Positions 8,385-18,435 are shown, numbered from the stretch's first letter. The stretch is DNA of 64,000 bases from Leucobacter luti (GCF_019464495.1 NZ_CP080492.1:1612001-1676000), one strand, 5' to 3'. Notes: generated by a model not told the origin, from the letters alone. Program-made: numbers and translations.

Positions 8385-9160
8385 CGCCGGGCTCTGTGCG
8401 ATGAGCCCATGAGCCCGATAGCCCGATAGCCCGATCGTCTCCCCCTGGAGCGGCCTCGATTGACTCCGAAGGGATTCGGGAAAGAACTCCCAAACAGCAA
8501 TGCCCCGGCCGAGATGTGGTCCCACAGATATCCACTCGCCTCGGTCTCGCATGAGTACTCCCGGGCGCGGTGGATACCCATCGGTCAGGACTGGGAAGAA
8601 GAGCGTCAGTGTGGGCGGAGACCTCCGCTGCACGCCGAACTCGGCGCTCTCCCGAGCCTACGGTTCAGTCAACATTCAGTTCCCGGCCGGGTACACACCT
8701 CGAACTCACTCCCACACGAAATCGAGCACCCCAAAATACCTGAAGCAAGTTCGTGGAGAGAAGTGCAGCTAGGGGGGAGCCGGAATCCCGATAGGGCGCA
8801 GCGAATCAGCAACGGAAGTGCCATGGCGGGCCGGTCACCCGAATCTGGGACGCGATTTGAGCGGTGGATCGTTTCCGACGAGAGTTTCCTGCCACACCAA
8901 TTCCCGAGAACCGTGTTGATTTTGCACCCTGAGGCGACGAACCCAGGCCTCGTCGAGTTGCCTGTCGTCTCGCCGAGCCCGAACAACGAGCGGCTCAGCG
9001 ACAAGACGCTCAGATCCCTCGAATGGCCGAGTCTTCCAGTCGCCGTCACAGACGTATCAGGTTGAATACGTCATTGTGGAGCTTCCTCATTGAGTTCCAA
9101 TTGCCAGGCTTCCACGGGTGGTGTGGCAGTGTCCAGGGATTCCTTGTTCGGGGCGCACCG
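8385..9160. other. Gene-poor, lower-GC stretch
   Basis: 776 bp between the lacI-type gene and the FAD dehydrogenase. Spot counts of two 60-base lines give about 52-57% G+C, clearly below the neighbouring genes. Near its start, AGCCCGAT is repeated three times (about 8412-8436), and a weak GGGCTC/GAGCCC hairpin could terminate the regulator gene. An open frame of 201 codons (8460-9065, +) and one of 126 codons (8669-9049, -) exist, but neither has a recognisable motif, a convincing ribosome site or the local codon bias. It may be remnant or transferred DNA. Confidence 0.5.
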
Positions 9161-10882
9161 CTACTGCGCGCTCACAGACGCCCCCTGCGCGATGCGCGCC
9201 ACCTCATTCGCGATCACCACGCCATACACCAGGCCCTGACCGATCGTGGCGCCAGCGCCCGGATACACCGATCCGAACACGTTCGCCGCCGAGTTCCCCT
9301 GCGTGAAAAGACCTGAAATGGGAGCACCGGCCTGGTCGAGGACTCGCCCAGTGCCGTCCGCCAGGATCCCCCCGCAGGTCCCCAGATCGGAGATCACGAT
9401 CTGGACGGCGTAGAGCCGCCGCTCGTCGAGCTCGCGGAGGCAGGGATTGGGAAAATTCGTCGGGTCCCCGTAGTAGCGATCGTATGCCGATTCCCCGCGC
9501 CCGAAGTCGCTGTCAGTGCCGGCGCCCGCGTGGGAGTTGAAGCGCGCGATGGTCTCCGCAAGCGCCGCAGCGGGAACACCGATTGCCCCGGCGAGCCCCG
9601 CGACCGACGACGCACGATGGGCAATGCCGGCCTCATACCAGGCTGGCGGCAGCGCCATCCGGGGGAACACCTGCCCCGCATACAGATAGCTATTCCGATA
9701 GCGCTGATCGAACACCATCCACATGCTGCCCACTGGGTCGCCAGCACGCTCCCGCCGCAGCACTTCCTGGCCGAACGACATGTAGCCTGTCGCCTCGTTG
9801 ATGAAGCGCCGGCCGGAGCTGTCGACAATGATCGACCCTGGCAGCGAGCGCTCCGCGAGAAGGATCTGCGGCGGTTCCTCCCCCACCGGTGCCACTGCGG
9901 GAAACCACCACGCCTGGTCCATGTTGCCGATCGCGGCGCCGGCGCGCTCCGCAATCTGAATCGCATCGCCGGTGTTCCCCTTCGCGCCCAGGCTCAGATC
10001 CGCCACCAGCGCAGGCGACTGGTACTCGCGCCGCATGCGCATGTTGTGGTCAAACCCGCCAGCGGCCAGCACCAGACCGTACTTCGCGAGCACCGTCACC
10101 TCGGCGTCTCCCTGGCGCAGCCGCGCACCGACCACCCTCGTGCCCTCGCGCACGAGGTCGATAAGCTCGGCGCCGGTCCAGATCGGGATCCCGGCGCGGA
10201 TCGCGCCGTCGTACATCCCACCGGCGAGCGCCTGGCCGCCAGCGGCATACTCACGCCCCAGTGCGAGACCGCCGACGCCCTGGATCCCCCGCTTCATCGC
10301 CATCGGGAGCACGCGCAGCGGTTGCTTCGCGATCAGGTTCAGCCACTTGTAGTTCGCCCCCGTCACCGGCATCGGAAACGGAGCGGACATCACCTCCGGC
10401 TGCAGCCTGGCTCGTTCGGATCCGAGCCTCCGCAGATCGAACGGGCGCGATTCCACTGACCGTCCCTGCGCGCTGCCACCTGGGAGCTGCGGGAAGTAGT
10501 CAGCGTATCCCTTCACCCAGGTGAAGGAGAGCTCCGTGGTGCGCTGGAGCATTTCCACGGTCTCTGCCCCGTGATCCAGCACGGTCTGCCACCTCGCTCT
10601 GGGGCTCGAGTCCTGTACCGCGGCCGTCAGGTACTCAGCTGCCCGCTCAACGGAGTCGACCGCACCATCGTGCGCCAGCACAGGATTCCCGGGGATCCAG
10701 AACGCACCACCCGAGCGGGCAGTGGACCCGCCGACGAGCAGAGTCTTCTCGGCCACCGCAACTTCGAGCCCGAGCTCATGCGCGGCGAGTGCCGTGGCGA
10801 GGCCGGTGCCGGATCCGATGACCAGCAGATCCACGCTCGCGCGGTCGATCGGCTGCGGTGCTGGAGAGTTCGGTGCGGACAT
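9161..10882 (-). CDS. FAD-dependent dehydrogenase of the 3-ketosteroid dehydrogenase / fumarate reductase flavoprotein type
   Basis: 573 residues from ATG at 10882. Seen: N-terminal dinucleotide-binding motif LLVIGSGTGLATALAA near residue 20, then VGGSTARSGGAFWIPGNP, a hallmark of KstD-like flavoproteins, a second FAD segment VLAAGGFDHN in the middle, and a C-terminal SDLGTCGGILAD followed by GLFTQGNSAANVFGSVYPGAGATIG, the FAD-contacting end of the family. The enzyme would introduce a double bond next to a ketone (steroid or related substrate) or act as a related dehydrogenase; the substrate is not settled by sequence. It stands alone, with no steroid genes nearby. Confidence 0.85.
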   Translation of the reverse strand: MSAPNSPAPQPIDRASVDLLVIGSGTGLATALAAHELGLEVAVAEKTLLVGGSTARSGGAFWIPGNPVLAHDGAVDSVERAAEYLTAAVQDSSPRARWQTVLDHGAETVEMLQRTTELSFTWVKGYADYFPQLPGGSAQGRSVESRPFDLRRLGSERARLQPEVMSAPFPMPVTGANYKWLNLIAKQPLRVLPMAMKRGIQGVGGLALGREYAAGGQALAGGMYDGAIRAGIPIWTGAELIDLVREGTRVVGARLRQGDAEVTVLAKYGLVLAAGGFDHNMRMRREYQSPALVADLSLGAKGNTGDAIQIAERAGAAIGNMDQAWWFPAVAPVGEEPPQILLAERSLPGSIIVDSSGRRFINEATGYMSFGQEVLRRERAGDPVGSMWMVFDQRYRNSYLYAGQVFPRMALPPAWYEAGIAHRASSVAGLAGAIGVPAAALAETIARFNSHAGAGTDSDFGRGESAYDRYYGDPTNFPNPCLRELDERRLYAVQIVISDLGTCGGILADGTGRVLDQAGAPISGLFTQGNSAANVFGSVYPGAGATIGQGLVYGVVIANEVARIAQGASVSAQ

Positions 10883-11078
10883 GTGCTGCTCCTCTGGGCC
10901 GTGAGACTCAACGCTGAGCCCGACACCCTCAGCGTAGCGAGCGTGCGCCGATTGTCCAGGGGCATCCAGAAACGCCTGAGGGGCGATGCCGAAGCACCGC
11001 CCCTCAAGACTTCTCACGCGCGGCCAGGCCGCACCGTGAGCTACGCCAGCTCGCCCAGTGGGGCGACCAGCGCCTGGC

Positions 11079-11100
11079 ACACAACGCTGCCGCGTTGTGT
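11079..11100 (-). terminator. Terminator hairpin of icd
   Basis: ACACAACGC (11079-11087) and GCGTTGTGT (11092-11100) form a 9-bp stem with a 4-nt loop, immediately after the icd stop codon on the minus strand. No T-run is seen. Confidence 0.55.
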
Positions 11101-12315
11101 CTATGCCAAGCGCTGTTGCAGGTTCTCGTCGATCGCGGCGAGGAACTCCTCGGTCGTGAGGAATGCCTGCTCGGGGCCGACGAGCAGCGCGAGGTCCTTC
11201 GTCATCTTGCCGGACTCAACCGTCTTGATGACAACATCCTCGAGCGTGTGCGAGAACTCGATGAGCTCCTGGTTCTCGTCCAGCTTGCCGCGGTGCGCGA
11301 GCCCGCGGGTCCAGGCGAAGATCGACGCAATCGGGTTCGTCGACGTCGGCTTGCCCTGCTGGTGCTGACGGTAGTGCCGCGTGACCGTGCCGTGAGCTGC
11401 CTCAGCCTCGACGATCTTGCCGTCCGGCGTCGAGAGCACCGAGGTCATGAGGCCGAGCGAGCCGAAGCCCTGCGCCACAGTATCCGACTGCACGTCGCCG
11501 TCGTAGTTCTTGCAGGCCCAGACGTAGCCGCCCTCCCACTTCATGGCGGAAGCAACCATGTCGTCAATGAGGCGGTGCTCGTAGGTGAGGCCGGCGGCCT
11601 CGAAACGCTGCTTGAACTCGGTGTCGTAGATCTCCTGGAAGATGTCCTTGAAGCGGCCGTCGTAGGCCTTCAGGATCGTATTCTTCGTGGAGAGGTACAC
11701 CGGGTAGTTGCGCGAAAGGCCGTAGTTCAGCGATGCACGAGCAAAGTCGACGATCGAAGCATCCAGGTTGTACTGCACCTGCGCGATGCCGTCTCCCGGG
11801 GACTGGTAGACCTCAAACTTCTGGGGCTCGCTGCCGTCCTTCGGGGTGAACTCAACGGTGAGGGTGCCCTCACCTGCGAAGCGGAAGTCCGTCGCCCGGT
11901 ACTGATCACCGAACGCGTGACGACCGATGATGATCGGCTTGTTCCAGCCGGGCACCAGGCGCGGGATGTTCGAGATGATGATGGGCTCGCGGAAGATGAC
12001 GCCGCCGAGGATATTGCGGATCGTGCCGTTCGGGCTCCGCCACATCTTCTTCAGGCCGAATTCCTCGACGCGTGCTTCGTCGGGCGTGATCGTGGCGCAC
12101 TTCACGCCGACGCCGTGCTTCTGGATCGCGTGTGCCGCGTCGATCGTGACCTGATCGTCGGTCGCGTCGCGGTGCTCCATACCGAGGTCGTAATACTCGA
12201 GCGTGAGGTCGAGGTACGGGTGGATCAGACGATCCTTGATGAACTGCCAGATGATGCGCGTCATCTCATCGCCGTCAAGTTCGACGACGGTTCCTGCTAC
12301 CTTGATCTTCGCCAA
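11101..12315 (-). CDS. icd: NADP-dependent isocitrate dehydrogenase (homodimeric, eukaryotic-like type)
   Basis: 404 residues from a TTG at 12315, chosen because GGGAG lies 5 nt upstream and the product then begins [20 protein letters not shown] exactly like the family. Seen: [11 protein letters not shown] near the N-terminus, [12 protein letters not shown] with the substrate-binding Ser/Asn, then [20 protein letters not shown] and [12 protein letters not shown], the NADP-binding loop. It catalyses oxidative decarboxylation of isocitrate to 2-oxoglutarate in the TCA cycle. The length matches the roughly 400-residue dimeric subfamily rather than the 740-residue monomeric actinobacterial enzyme. 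It is monocistronic, with a hairpin abutting the stop. Confidence 0.97.
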   Translation of the reverse strand: MAKIKVAGTVVELDGDEMTRIIWQFIKDRLIHPYLDLTLEYYDLGMEHRDATDDQVTIDAAHAIQKHGVGVKCATITPDEARVEEFGLKKMWRSPNGTIRNILGGVIFREPIIISNIPRLVPGWNKPIIIGRHAFGDQYRATDFRFAGEGTLTVEFTPKDGSEPQKFEVYQSPGDGIAQVQYNLDASIVDFARASLNYGLSRNYPVYLSTKNTILKAYDGRFKDIFQEIYDTEFKQRFEAAGLTYEHRLIDDMVASAMKWEGGYVWACKNYDGDVQSDTVAQGFGSLGLMTSVLSTPDGKIVEAEAAHGTVTRHYRQHQQGKPTSTNPIASIFAWTRGLAHRGKLDENQELIEFSHTLEDVVIKTVESGKMTKDLALLVGPEQAFLTTEEFLAAIDENLQQRLA

Positions 12316-12493
12316 CGCTTCTCCCAGATTCGTAGTGTGATGAGCTCGGAGGCGCGCGGCTTCGTGTGCGCCACGCGCTGAATTCTTTCGGGCCGCGGCG
12401 GTGAGAACGCGCCGCATGCCGGGTCCGGTGGGACCGGGAACCACTCTACCTGAGTTCTGCAGACTCTCTCGGCGTCAAGATAATTCCGTCGCG

Positions 12494-13618
12494 TCAGCGC
12501 CCCGCGCACACCACTGCCGCGACCCGCAGTTCGGGATCGAGCGCAACAAAATCTGCGACCAGGCCGGGGGCGATATCGCCGACGTCCGACCACCCGACGG
12601 TCCGGGCCGGGGTCGTCGCAGTCATCCGCACTGCGGCACACCACTCCGCGTCAGAGCCTGCGCCAACGGCACCGCGGAACAGCGCATCCATCGTGACCGT
12701 GCTGCCCGCGATCGTGTCCGTACCAGCGAGCCGTGCGACGCCGCCGTGCACTTCGACCATAAGCGAGCCGAGCCGGTACTCGCCATCTCCGCATGCCGCA
12801 GCGCCCATGGCGTCGGTCACCAGGGCGACGCGATCCGCGCCGGTGCGCGCTTCCACCCAGCGCGCGAGTCCCGGGTGCAGGTGTGTGCCGTCAGCCACGA
12901 GTTCAATGGTCACGCGCGGATCCTCGAGCAGCGCGAGCACGGGGCCAGGATCCCGGTGGTGGAGCGGAGGCATCGCGTTGAAGAGATGCGTCGCCACCGT
13001 GGCGCCGGCATCGATCGCCCGGCGCGTGCCGTCGTAATCAGCGTTCGTGTGCCCGATCGCGACGACTACCCCTGCCGCGGTGAAGCGTTCAACCGCGGCG
13101 AGCGCGCCTGGCAGCTCCGGAGCGAGCGTCACCATCCGGATCGCGCCCGATCCCGCCGCGAGCAGGGCATCGATCTCCGCGGCGTCTGGGGCGCGGAGCA
13201 ACGCTGGATCGTGCGCACCGGCGCGTTCCGGGCTCAGCCACGGACCTTCGAGGTGGATTCCTCCGAGTTCGCCCTCGGCGACCAGCGCAGCGAGCGAGTG
13301 CACGCGCTCCAGCAGTGTCGCAGCGTCGGCCGTGACAAGGCTCGCCATCGTGCGGGTGGTGCCGTGTGCTCGATGCGCGTCGCGGGCCGCGAATGCCTGC
13401 TCTCGTGTTCCGTCGGGGTAATCCGCCCCGCCACCACCGTGGACGTGTATATCGACAAAGCCCGGCACGATTGTGGCGTCCGGGAAGGTACGATCCGGAT
13501 TGCGATCTGGGATCCCACCCCCCAGTGCAACGACACGACCGTCCGAGATCTCGACCCAGCCAGGCGCGAGAACGGCATCGCTCGTGACGATGCGTGCCGC
13601 GGTGATGAGCTCGGTCAC
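12494..13618 (-). CDS. nagA: N-acetylglucosamine-6-phosphate deacetylase
   Basis: 374 residues from GTG at 13618, which overlaps the nagB stop by 4 bp (GTGA). Seen: metal-binding GFVDIHVHGGGGADYPDG near residue 52, HLEGPWLSPERAGAHDP, GHTNADYDGTRRAIDAGATVATHLFNAMPPLHHR split across the barrel, and the catalytic Asp in LVTDAMGAA. It removes acetate from GlcNAc-6-P to give glucosamine-6-P in the cytoplasm, feeding nagB. The gene is the last of a LuxR-nagB-nagA series on the minus strand, opposite the import genes of the same pathway. Confidence 0.96.
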   Translation of the reverse strand: MTELITAARIVTSDAVLAPGWVEISDGRVVALGGGIPDRNPDRTFPDATIVPGFVDIHVHGGGGADYPDGTREQAFAARDAHRAHGTTRTMASLVTADAATLLERVHSLAALVAEGELGGIHLEGPWLSPERAGAHDPALLRAPDAAEIDALLAAGSGAIRMVTLAPELPGALAAVERFTAAGVVVAIGHTNADYDGTRRAIDAGATVATHLFNAMPPLHHRDPGPVLALLEDPRVTIELVADGTHLHPGLARWVEARTGADRVALVTDAMGAAACGDGEYRLGSLMVEVHGGVARLAGTDTIAGSTVTMDALFRGAVGAGSDAEWCAAVRMTATTPARTVGWSDVGDIAPGLVADFVALDPELRVAAVVCAGR

Positions 13619-14400
13619 ACTGCTCCAACACCCACGGTGCGATACTGCTGCACGTGCTCGTAATACCCGGTGAGGCGCAACTTACTCGCCGCGGCCCGAT
13701 CGACAACAACGGTCGCGTTGCGGTGCAACTGCAGCGCGCTCGCCGGGCACACGCTCGCGAGCGGTCCCTCGATCATGGCAGCAACGGCTTCGGCTTTGCT
13801 CTCCCCCTGCGCCACGAGCAGCAGCTCACGCGCGTCGAGGATCGTGCCGAGCCCCTGTGTGATGCAGTGCACGGGTACCTCGTCTGCGCTGTCAAAAAAA
13901 CGAGCATTGTCAGCGCGGGTCTGCGGTGCAAGTGTCTTCTGCCGCGTGCGCGATCCGAACGAGGAGGTCGGTTCGTTGAAGCCGATGTGGCCGTTGGCCC
14001 CGATACCAAGCAACTGCAGCTCGACCCCGCCGGCCGCGAGGATGAGCCGCTCATACTCCTCGCCAGCAGCGGTGAGATCTGCCGCGCTGCCATCCGGAAC
14101 GTGCACGCGCGCCGGATCGAGTCCGAGCGGTTCCGTCACGGTGCGCCGGATCACCTCGTGGTAGCTCTCCGGGTGGCGCAGATCGATGCCGGCGTACTCG
14201 TCAAGCGCAAAGGCGCCAGCGCGCGAGAAATCGAGCACGCCGGAACGAACACGCTCCGCGAGTGCGTTGTATGTGCCGATCGGCGATGATCCAGTGGCCA
14301 CGCCGAGTACGGCATCTGGGCGGCGCAGGATCACCGCGGCGATCTGATCAGCGGCGCGCTCGGCAACCTCTGCCGCGTCTGCAACGATGACGACGTCCAC
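13615..14400 (-). CDS. nagB: Glucosamine-6-phosphate deaminase
   Basis: 261 residues from GTG at 14400; GGAGGAACT directly upstream supports this start. Seen: phosphate loop GVATGSSPIGTYNAL near residue 34, catalytic FALDEYAGI near 64 and GIGANGHIGFNEP near 132. It isomerises and deaminates glucosamine-6-P to fructose-6-P plus ammonia, joining amino-sugar catabolism to glycolysis. It is translationally coupled to nagA. Confidence 0.97.
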   Translation of the reverse strand: MDVVIVADAAEVAERAADQIAAVILRRPDAVLGVATGSSPIGTYNALAERVRSGVLDFSRAGAFALDEYAGIDLRHPESYHEVIRRTVTEPLGLDPARVHVPDGSAADLTAAGEEYERLILAAGGVELQLLGIGANGHIGFNEPTSSFGSRTRQKTLAPQTRADNARFFDSADEVPVHCITQGLGTILDARELLLVAQGESKAEAVAAMIEGPLASVCPASALQLHRNATVVVDRAAASKLRLTGYYEHVQQYRTVGVGAV

Positions 14401-14535
14401 AGTTCCTCCAGGTGTTGGGTCGCGGCGGCAAGCGTCGCGGTGGTCCTCACAGCCACACGTGCCGTGAGAGAAAACAGGTCCAGACTACGGGGCGCCCGGG
14501 CATATCGTGCACGCCGAGTTCCTCGCGCCCACCGC

Positions 14536-17100
14536 TCAGCGATCCGCGGTCAATGCAAGCGTCGTGGAAAGCTCCGAGCGCGAGGTCACTCCGAGCTTCT
14601 TCATCGCCCGGGCCAGGTGGTTCTCAACTGTGCGCACGCTGAGCGAGAGTCGCTCCGCGATTTCCCGGTTGTGTAACGTCTCTGCGAGCATCGCGATTTC
14701 GTACTCGCGCTTCGTCAGCGGCGCGGACGTCGCGTGCGGTGTTTCATGCGGTGCCGCGATCTGTGCGGTGCCTGCGGCAAGTAGTGCGCGAAGCTCAATG
14801 ACCGTGTCCGCGAGCACATCCTGATAGGGATCCGCTGCCCCCTCCGGCGCGGGCCGGCGTTCCTGGTGGATCGCAGTGAGGAGGGAAATCGCGGTGGCGA
14901 TCTCTGCATCGCGCGTCATCTGCTGGGCAAACTCTGCGATCTCGGGTGCCCGGCCCAAAGCACACTCGATCAAGTGCAGCAGTGGCTCGGTGCTGTGGGC
15001 AGTCTGCGGGGCGACGCGCTTCAGCTGCGCGAAAACCTCCGCGGTCGGCCGCTCCGTAAAGGCCACGACGGCGTACGTCCACGCAGCATCTCCCAGCAGT
15101 GCCCTGCTGCTCTCTGCCGAAACAGCGAGCAGTTCTTCGACTGCGGCATCTCGCTCGCCCTCGACGAGCTGCTCGATCGCTCGTCCGAATGCCGCGTGCA
15201 TTGCAGGGAGCGGGCCATGGATCCCCGGGTAGCGGGCGGTCTCAGCAAGCACCGAGCGTGCAAGATCTGGTTCACCGTGCCGATAGTGCACGTAGGCCGC
15301 CCACCGCAGCTGCGCAACGAAGTAGTGGGCGAATGCGAGGTGGGATCCCCCCATCGCGAGTGTCACGCTCACCGTGTCAGTGGCGAGCAGGTCACGGAAC
15401 GTTGCCGCTTGCAGCTGCGAGAGAAAGTACGCACTCACCGTGATTTGGCGGTAATCGCTCGAAGCTCGCGCCGTCACGAACTGCTCGGTGAGCTCTCGCT
15501 CGTACGTTTCCGGACTGGCATGACGTGACCGGAGTACTGTGTTGGAGACCGTGCTCACCCACCGCTGCACTTCGAAATCAGGGTCAATCTCCTCAGGCGC
15601 GAGCGGTACTTCGATCTGCCCAGTCAGCACACCAATGTGGTGTCTGAACACCACTGAAAAGCTGTCGTTCAGATCGGCAGAGTCTTCCCACCACTGCGCC
15701 ACGCTGGCGTCCATCCCCAGCTTGGAGAACAGCAAGAACGCCTCGTGCGCCGCGAACGCAGCGCGCAGCGTCGGGTCTTGCTCTGACTCAACAAATGCGC
15801 GGAGGGCGCCCCGCGCGTCGGCGGTGTCCACCTGGGTGAGCCAGAAACTCTGGTGCAAGCCGAGCCGGAGCGCAAACTGATCAGTGCCTGTTCTGGGGGT
15901 GTGCTCAAGAACGCGCGTCGCCCCTGAGACGTATGCATCGGACGCGATCAGCAGGTCAAGATACTCCACCGCGTTTCGAACCGTGGGATCACGCCGCCAT
16001 TCTCGAGCGCTCTGAGCGAGGAGATGGGCCGCCTTCGCTTGCTGATGGCGCGCCATCCCAGTGCCCCGGTTCTCCGAGCGGTCGAAGGTCTTTGCACGTG
16101 CCACTTGTCCCGAGGAATACGCGAGTGCACGATCCCGAGCGGCGGGATCTTCGAGCCTGCGCACCAACGCAAGCGCTTCGTAGTGCAGCGGACCGATGGG
16201 CTGCTGTTGGAAGTAGTCGCTGATGAGCGACGGCCGCGGCGCCACCTGTGTGCCCTCGTTCGCATCGGCAAACGTAGTGAGCAGGCCTCGCTGGGACAGC
16301 GTGATCAGAGACTCACCAGCGATTTCCTGGAGTCGCTCAGTCGATATGCTCTCCGCCAGCGCGATGGCGTGCAGCGTGCGGAACTCGTCGCGTCCAAGGT
16401 CTCCGAGCAGTTGCTCGACCGTGGTGCGCAGATGCACGTTCCACAGCGAATCGGCGTTCAAGGACCAGCCGCTTTCCTGCTGCACAATGCGCTGCTCCCG
16501 AACCGCTGAACGGAAGATCGAGTCGGCAACTCCCATCATGCCCGAGGACATCGCAAGCACCTGAGCAACGACCTCAGGCCGTGCTGGTGCGCCGAGAACG
16601 CGTTGTGCGAGCAAGCTGATCTGGGCGTAGCCCAGCGGGGAGAGTTCGAGTCTGGCCTGTGTGCGGATCTTGTTTGTGGCGGCTCGGCCGTGCGCGTCGA
16701 GCATCACAAACGGCGGCGACACCACGACGACGGGGATGGAGCGCCGCGCGCGCAATTGTTCGAGGAGGTACGCCGAGGTGAGATCAAGGTGCTCAGCGTC
16801 GTCGATCAGCAGCACCGGGTGTGCGATGGAGACGAGCCCTTGAATGAGCTCATCGGCAATATCGCTCTCGCTTTGTGCTCCGCGCAGGCTCACGAGCCCC
16901 GCCTCGCGAAGTGCAACATAGGGCTGATCGCGGAACGCGCGGCGTCCCGTCACGCGAAAGGTGGAGTAACCCCTGGTTTCCATCTCCAGCGCAATTTGGT
17001 CCAGCAGGTGTGTGCGCCCTGTCTCTTGCGGGGCGACCAGCCGCACCGACTCGCCCCCGAGTAGCAGCGTCCGAATTTCCCGGATTTCACGTGCGCGCAT
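14536..17100 (-). CDS. Large LuxR-family (LAL/MalT-like) transcriptional regulator
   Basis: 854 residues from ATG at 17100, preferred over a GTG five codons earlier because GGGGGGAG sits 5-6 nt upstream. Seen: an N-terminal ATPase-like segment with Walker B PVLLIDDAEHLD, a long helical middle, and a C-terminal LuxR HTH (about residues 795-854) with LTKREYEIAMLAE, NREIAERLSLSVRTVENHL and KKLGV. Odd: the P-loop position reads APQETGRTHLL, with Arg in place of the invariant Walker A Lys, so nucleotide binding may be lost or altered. Its position upstream of nagBA and divergent from the importer ATPase suggests control of the amino-sugar locus (inference). Confidence 0.88.
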   Translation of the reverse strand: MRAREIREIRTLLLGGESVRLVAPQETGRTHLLDQIALEMETRGYSTFRVTGRRAFRDQPYVALREAGLVSLRGAQSESDIADELIQGLVSIAHPVLLIDDAEHLDLTSAYLLEQLRARRSIPVVVVSPPFVMLDAHGRAATNKIRTQARLELSPLGYAQISLLAQRVLGAPARPEVVAQVLAMSSGMMGVADSIFRSAVREQRIVQQESGWSLNADSLWNVHLRTTVEQLLGDLGRDEFRTLHAIALAESISTERLQEIAGESLITLSQRGLLTTFADANEGTQVAPRPSLISDYFQQQPIGPLHYEALALVRRLEDPAARDRALAYSSGQVARAKTFDRSENRGTGMARHQQAKAAHLLAQSAREWRRDPTVRNAVEYLDLLIASDAYVSGATRVLEHTPRTGTDQFALRLGLHQSFWLTQVDTADARGALRAFVESEQDPTLRAAFAAHEAFLLFSKLGMDASVAQWWEDSADLNDSFSVVFRHHIGVLTGQIEVPLAPEEIDPDFEVQRWVSTVSNTVLRSRHASPETYERELTEQFVTARASSDYRQITVSAYFLSQLQAATFRDLLATDTVSVTLAMGGSHLAFAHYFVAQLRWAAYVHYRHGEPDLARSVLAETARYPGIHGPLPAMHAAFGRAIEQLVEGERDAAVEELLAVSAESSRALLGDAAWTYAVVAFTERPTAEVFAQLKRVAPQTAHSTEPLLHLIECALGRAPEIAEFAQQMTRDAEIATAISLLTAIHQERRPAPEGAADPYQDVLADTVIELRALLAAGTAQIAAPHETPHATSAPLTKREYEIAMLAETLHNREIAERLSLSVRTVENHLARAMKKLGVTSRSELSTTLALTADR

Positions 17101-17305
17101 GCGCTCTCCCCCCACGGCGACACCGCTCCGGCCAGGGAGCGATGATGTGCTTCAGACTGTACACGGAGCGGGAACTGCGGTGACAGGAGTGGGCCTCGGT
17201 GTCCGCTGTGTTAGCCTGAGCGCGCCCAACGACGGGCGCGGTGCCCCCGGCGGGCGCCGTCTTCTACAACGGATCGTCCGGCACGTGCCTGCCGGTGGAG
17301 GAAAC

Positions 17306-18385
17306 ATGTCATCAATCACGTTTGAAAATGTCTCCCGCGTGTACCCGGGAGCGACCACTCCGTCGGTCGACGGCCTCGATATAGAGATCAGCGACGGTGA
17401 ATTCCTCGTCCTCGTGGGACCGTCCGGCTGCGGGAAATCAACCACGCTGCGCATGCTCGCTGGGCTCGAAGAAGTGGACTCCGGCCGGGTGCTCTTGGGC
17501 GACCGGGATGTCACCCACGCTGCTCCGAAGGATCGGGACATCGCGATGGTCTTCCAGAACTACGCCCTGTACCCGCACATGACCGTCGCCGACAACATGG
17601 GCTTCGCACTCAAGATTGCTGGGATCAGCGCCGAAGAACGCCGCACGCGAGTCCTCGAAGCCGCGCGAATGCTCGATCTCGAGCCGCTGCTTGACCGCAA
17701 ACCGAAGGCGCTCTCTGGCGGACAGCGACAGCGTGTTGCGATGGGCCGCGCGATCGTGCGCAAGCCTCAGGCATTCCTGATGGACGAGCCGCTTTCAAAC
17801 CTCGACGCGAAATTGCGTGTGCAGACCCGCACCCAGATCGCATCGTTGCAGCGGCGGCTGGGGGTGACGACGGTGTACGTCACCCACGATCAGACCGAGG
17901 CACTGACGATGGGCGATCGCATTGCTGTGCTCAAAGACGGCCGGTTGCAGCAGTTGGGCACGCCGCGCGAACTCTATGAAACCCCGAACAACGTATTCGT
18001 CGCAGGGTTTATCGGGTCGCCCGCGATGAATCTGCTGACCGCCGAGGTCGCAGGCGAGTCCGCCCGTATCGGCTCATATGAGGTGGCGCTCAGCCCTGCC
18101 ACGCGTGGAGAGCTGACTGGTGCGGTCGTGATCGGTGTGCGGCCCGAAGATCTGGTGCTCGCGCCGGAGGGGACGCCTGGACTGCCCGTGGTGGTGGACC
18201 TGGTCGAGGAGCTCGGCGCCGATGGATACCTCTACGGGCACCTCGCCGGCCAGACCGACCGGGTCGAGGTGGTCGCCCGCGTCAACGGACGCGTGCACCC
18301 AGCTGCGGGCGACACGGTCACCCTCGTCCCCACACTCGACCACCTGCACCTGTTCGACGCGGCTAGCGGCGCCCGCGTGGAATAG
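17306..18385 (+). CDS. Sugar ABC transporter ATPase (MsmK/UgpC/MalK family)
   Basis: 359 residues from ATG at 17306 with GGTGGAGG 5 nt upstream. Seen: Walker A GPSGCGKSTTLRMLAG near residue 37, Q-loop FQNYALYPHMTV, signature LSGGQRQRVAMGRAIVRKP, Walker B AFLMDEPLSNLDAKLR, H-loop YVTHDQTEAL, then a C-terminal regulatory TOBE/OB domain with GVRPEDLVLA. This ATPase subfamily energises CUT1 carbohydrate importers. The nearest partners are the SBP and two permeases encoded 1.5 kb downstream. It could also serve other sugar importers of the cell, as MsiK does in Streptomyces. Confidence 0.93.
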   Translation: MSSITFENVSRVYPGATTPSVDGLDIEISDGEFLVLVGPSGCGKSTTLRMLAGLEEVDSGRVLLGDRDVTHAAPKDRDIAMVFQNYALYPHMTVADNMGFALKIAGISAEERRTRVLEAARMLDLEPLLDRKPKALSGGQRQRVAMGRAIVRKPQAFLMDEPLSNLDAKLRVQTRTQIASLQRRLGVTTVYVTHDQTEALTMGDRIAVLKDGRLQQLGTPRELYETPNNVFVAGFIGSPAMNLLTAEVAGESARIGSYEVALSPATRGELTGAVVIGVRPEDLVLAPEGTPGLPVVVDLVEELGADGYLYGHLAGQTDRVEVVARVNGRVHPAAGDTVTLVPTLDHLHLFDAASGARVE

Positions 18386-18396
18386 AGGCGAACGCT

Positions 18397-18435
18397 GCCG
18401 GGCCGGGCCGTTGCCTCGGAGCGGCCCGGCCCGGC
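18397..18435 (+). terminator. Strong GC-rich terminator hairpin after the sugar ATPase gene
   Basis: A perfect 14-bp inverted repeat, GCCGGGCCGGGCCG at 18397-18410 and its complement at 18422-18435, with an 11-nt loop, starts 11 bp after the stop codon. No T-run follows. Confidence 0.75.

Noticed and set aside
8460..9065. 201-codon open frame in the low-GC block
   Set aside because: No motif, no ribosome site, no codon bias like the neighbours, and an overlapping frame exists on the other strand. Treated as unassigned sequence.
11095..12381. Long plus-strand open frame opposite icd
   Set aside because: Antisense shadow of a well-conserved enzyme; Arg/Glu/Leu-rich without a family.
12401..13663. 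420-codon plus-strand open frame opposite nagA
   Set aside because: Antisense shadow; nagA has all family motifs.
17116..17305. Possible conserved leader RNA before the sugar ATPase gene
   Set aside because: A GC-rich imperfect hairpin and one GTTAG half-site are present, but nothing matches a known motif well enough to name.
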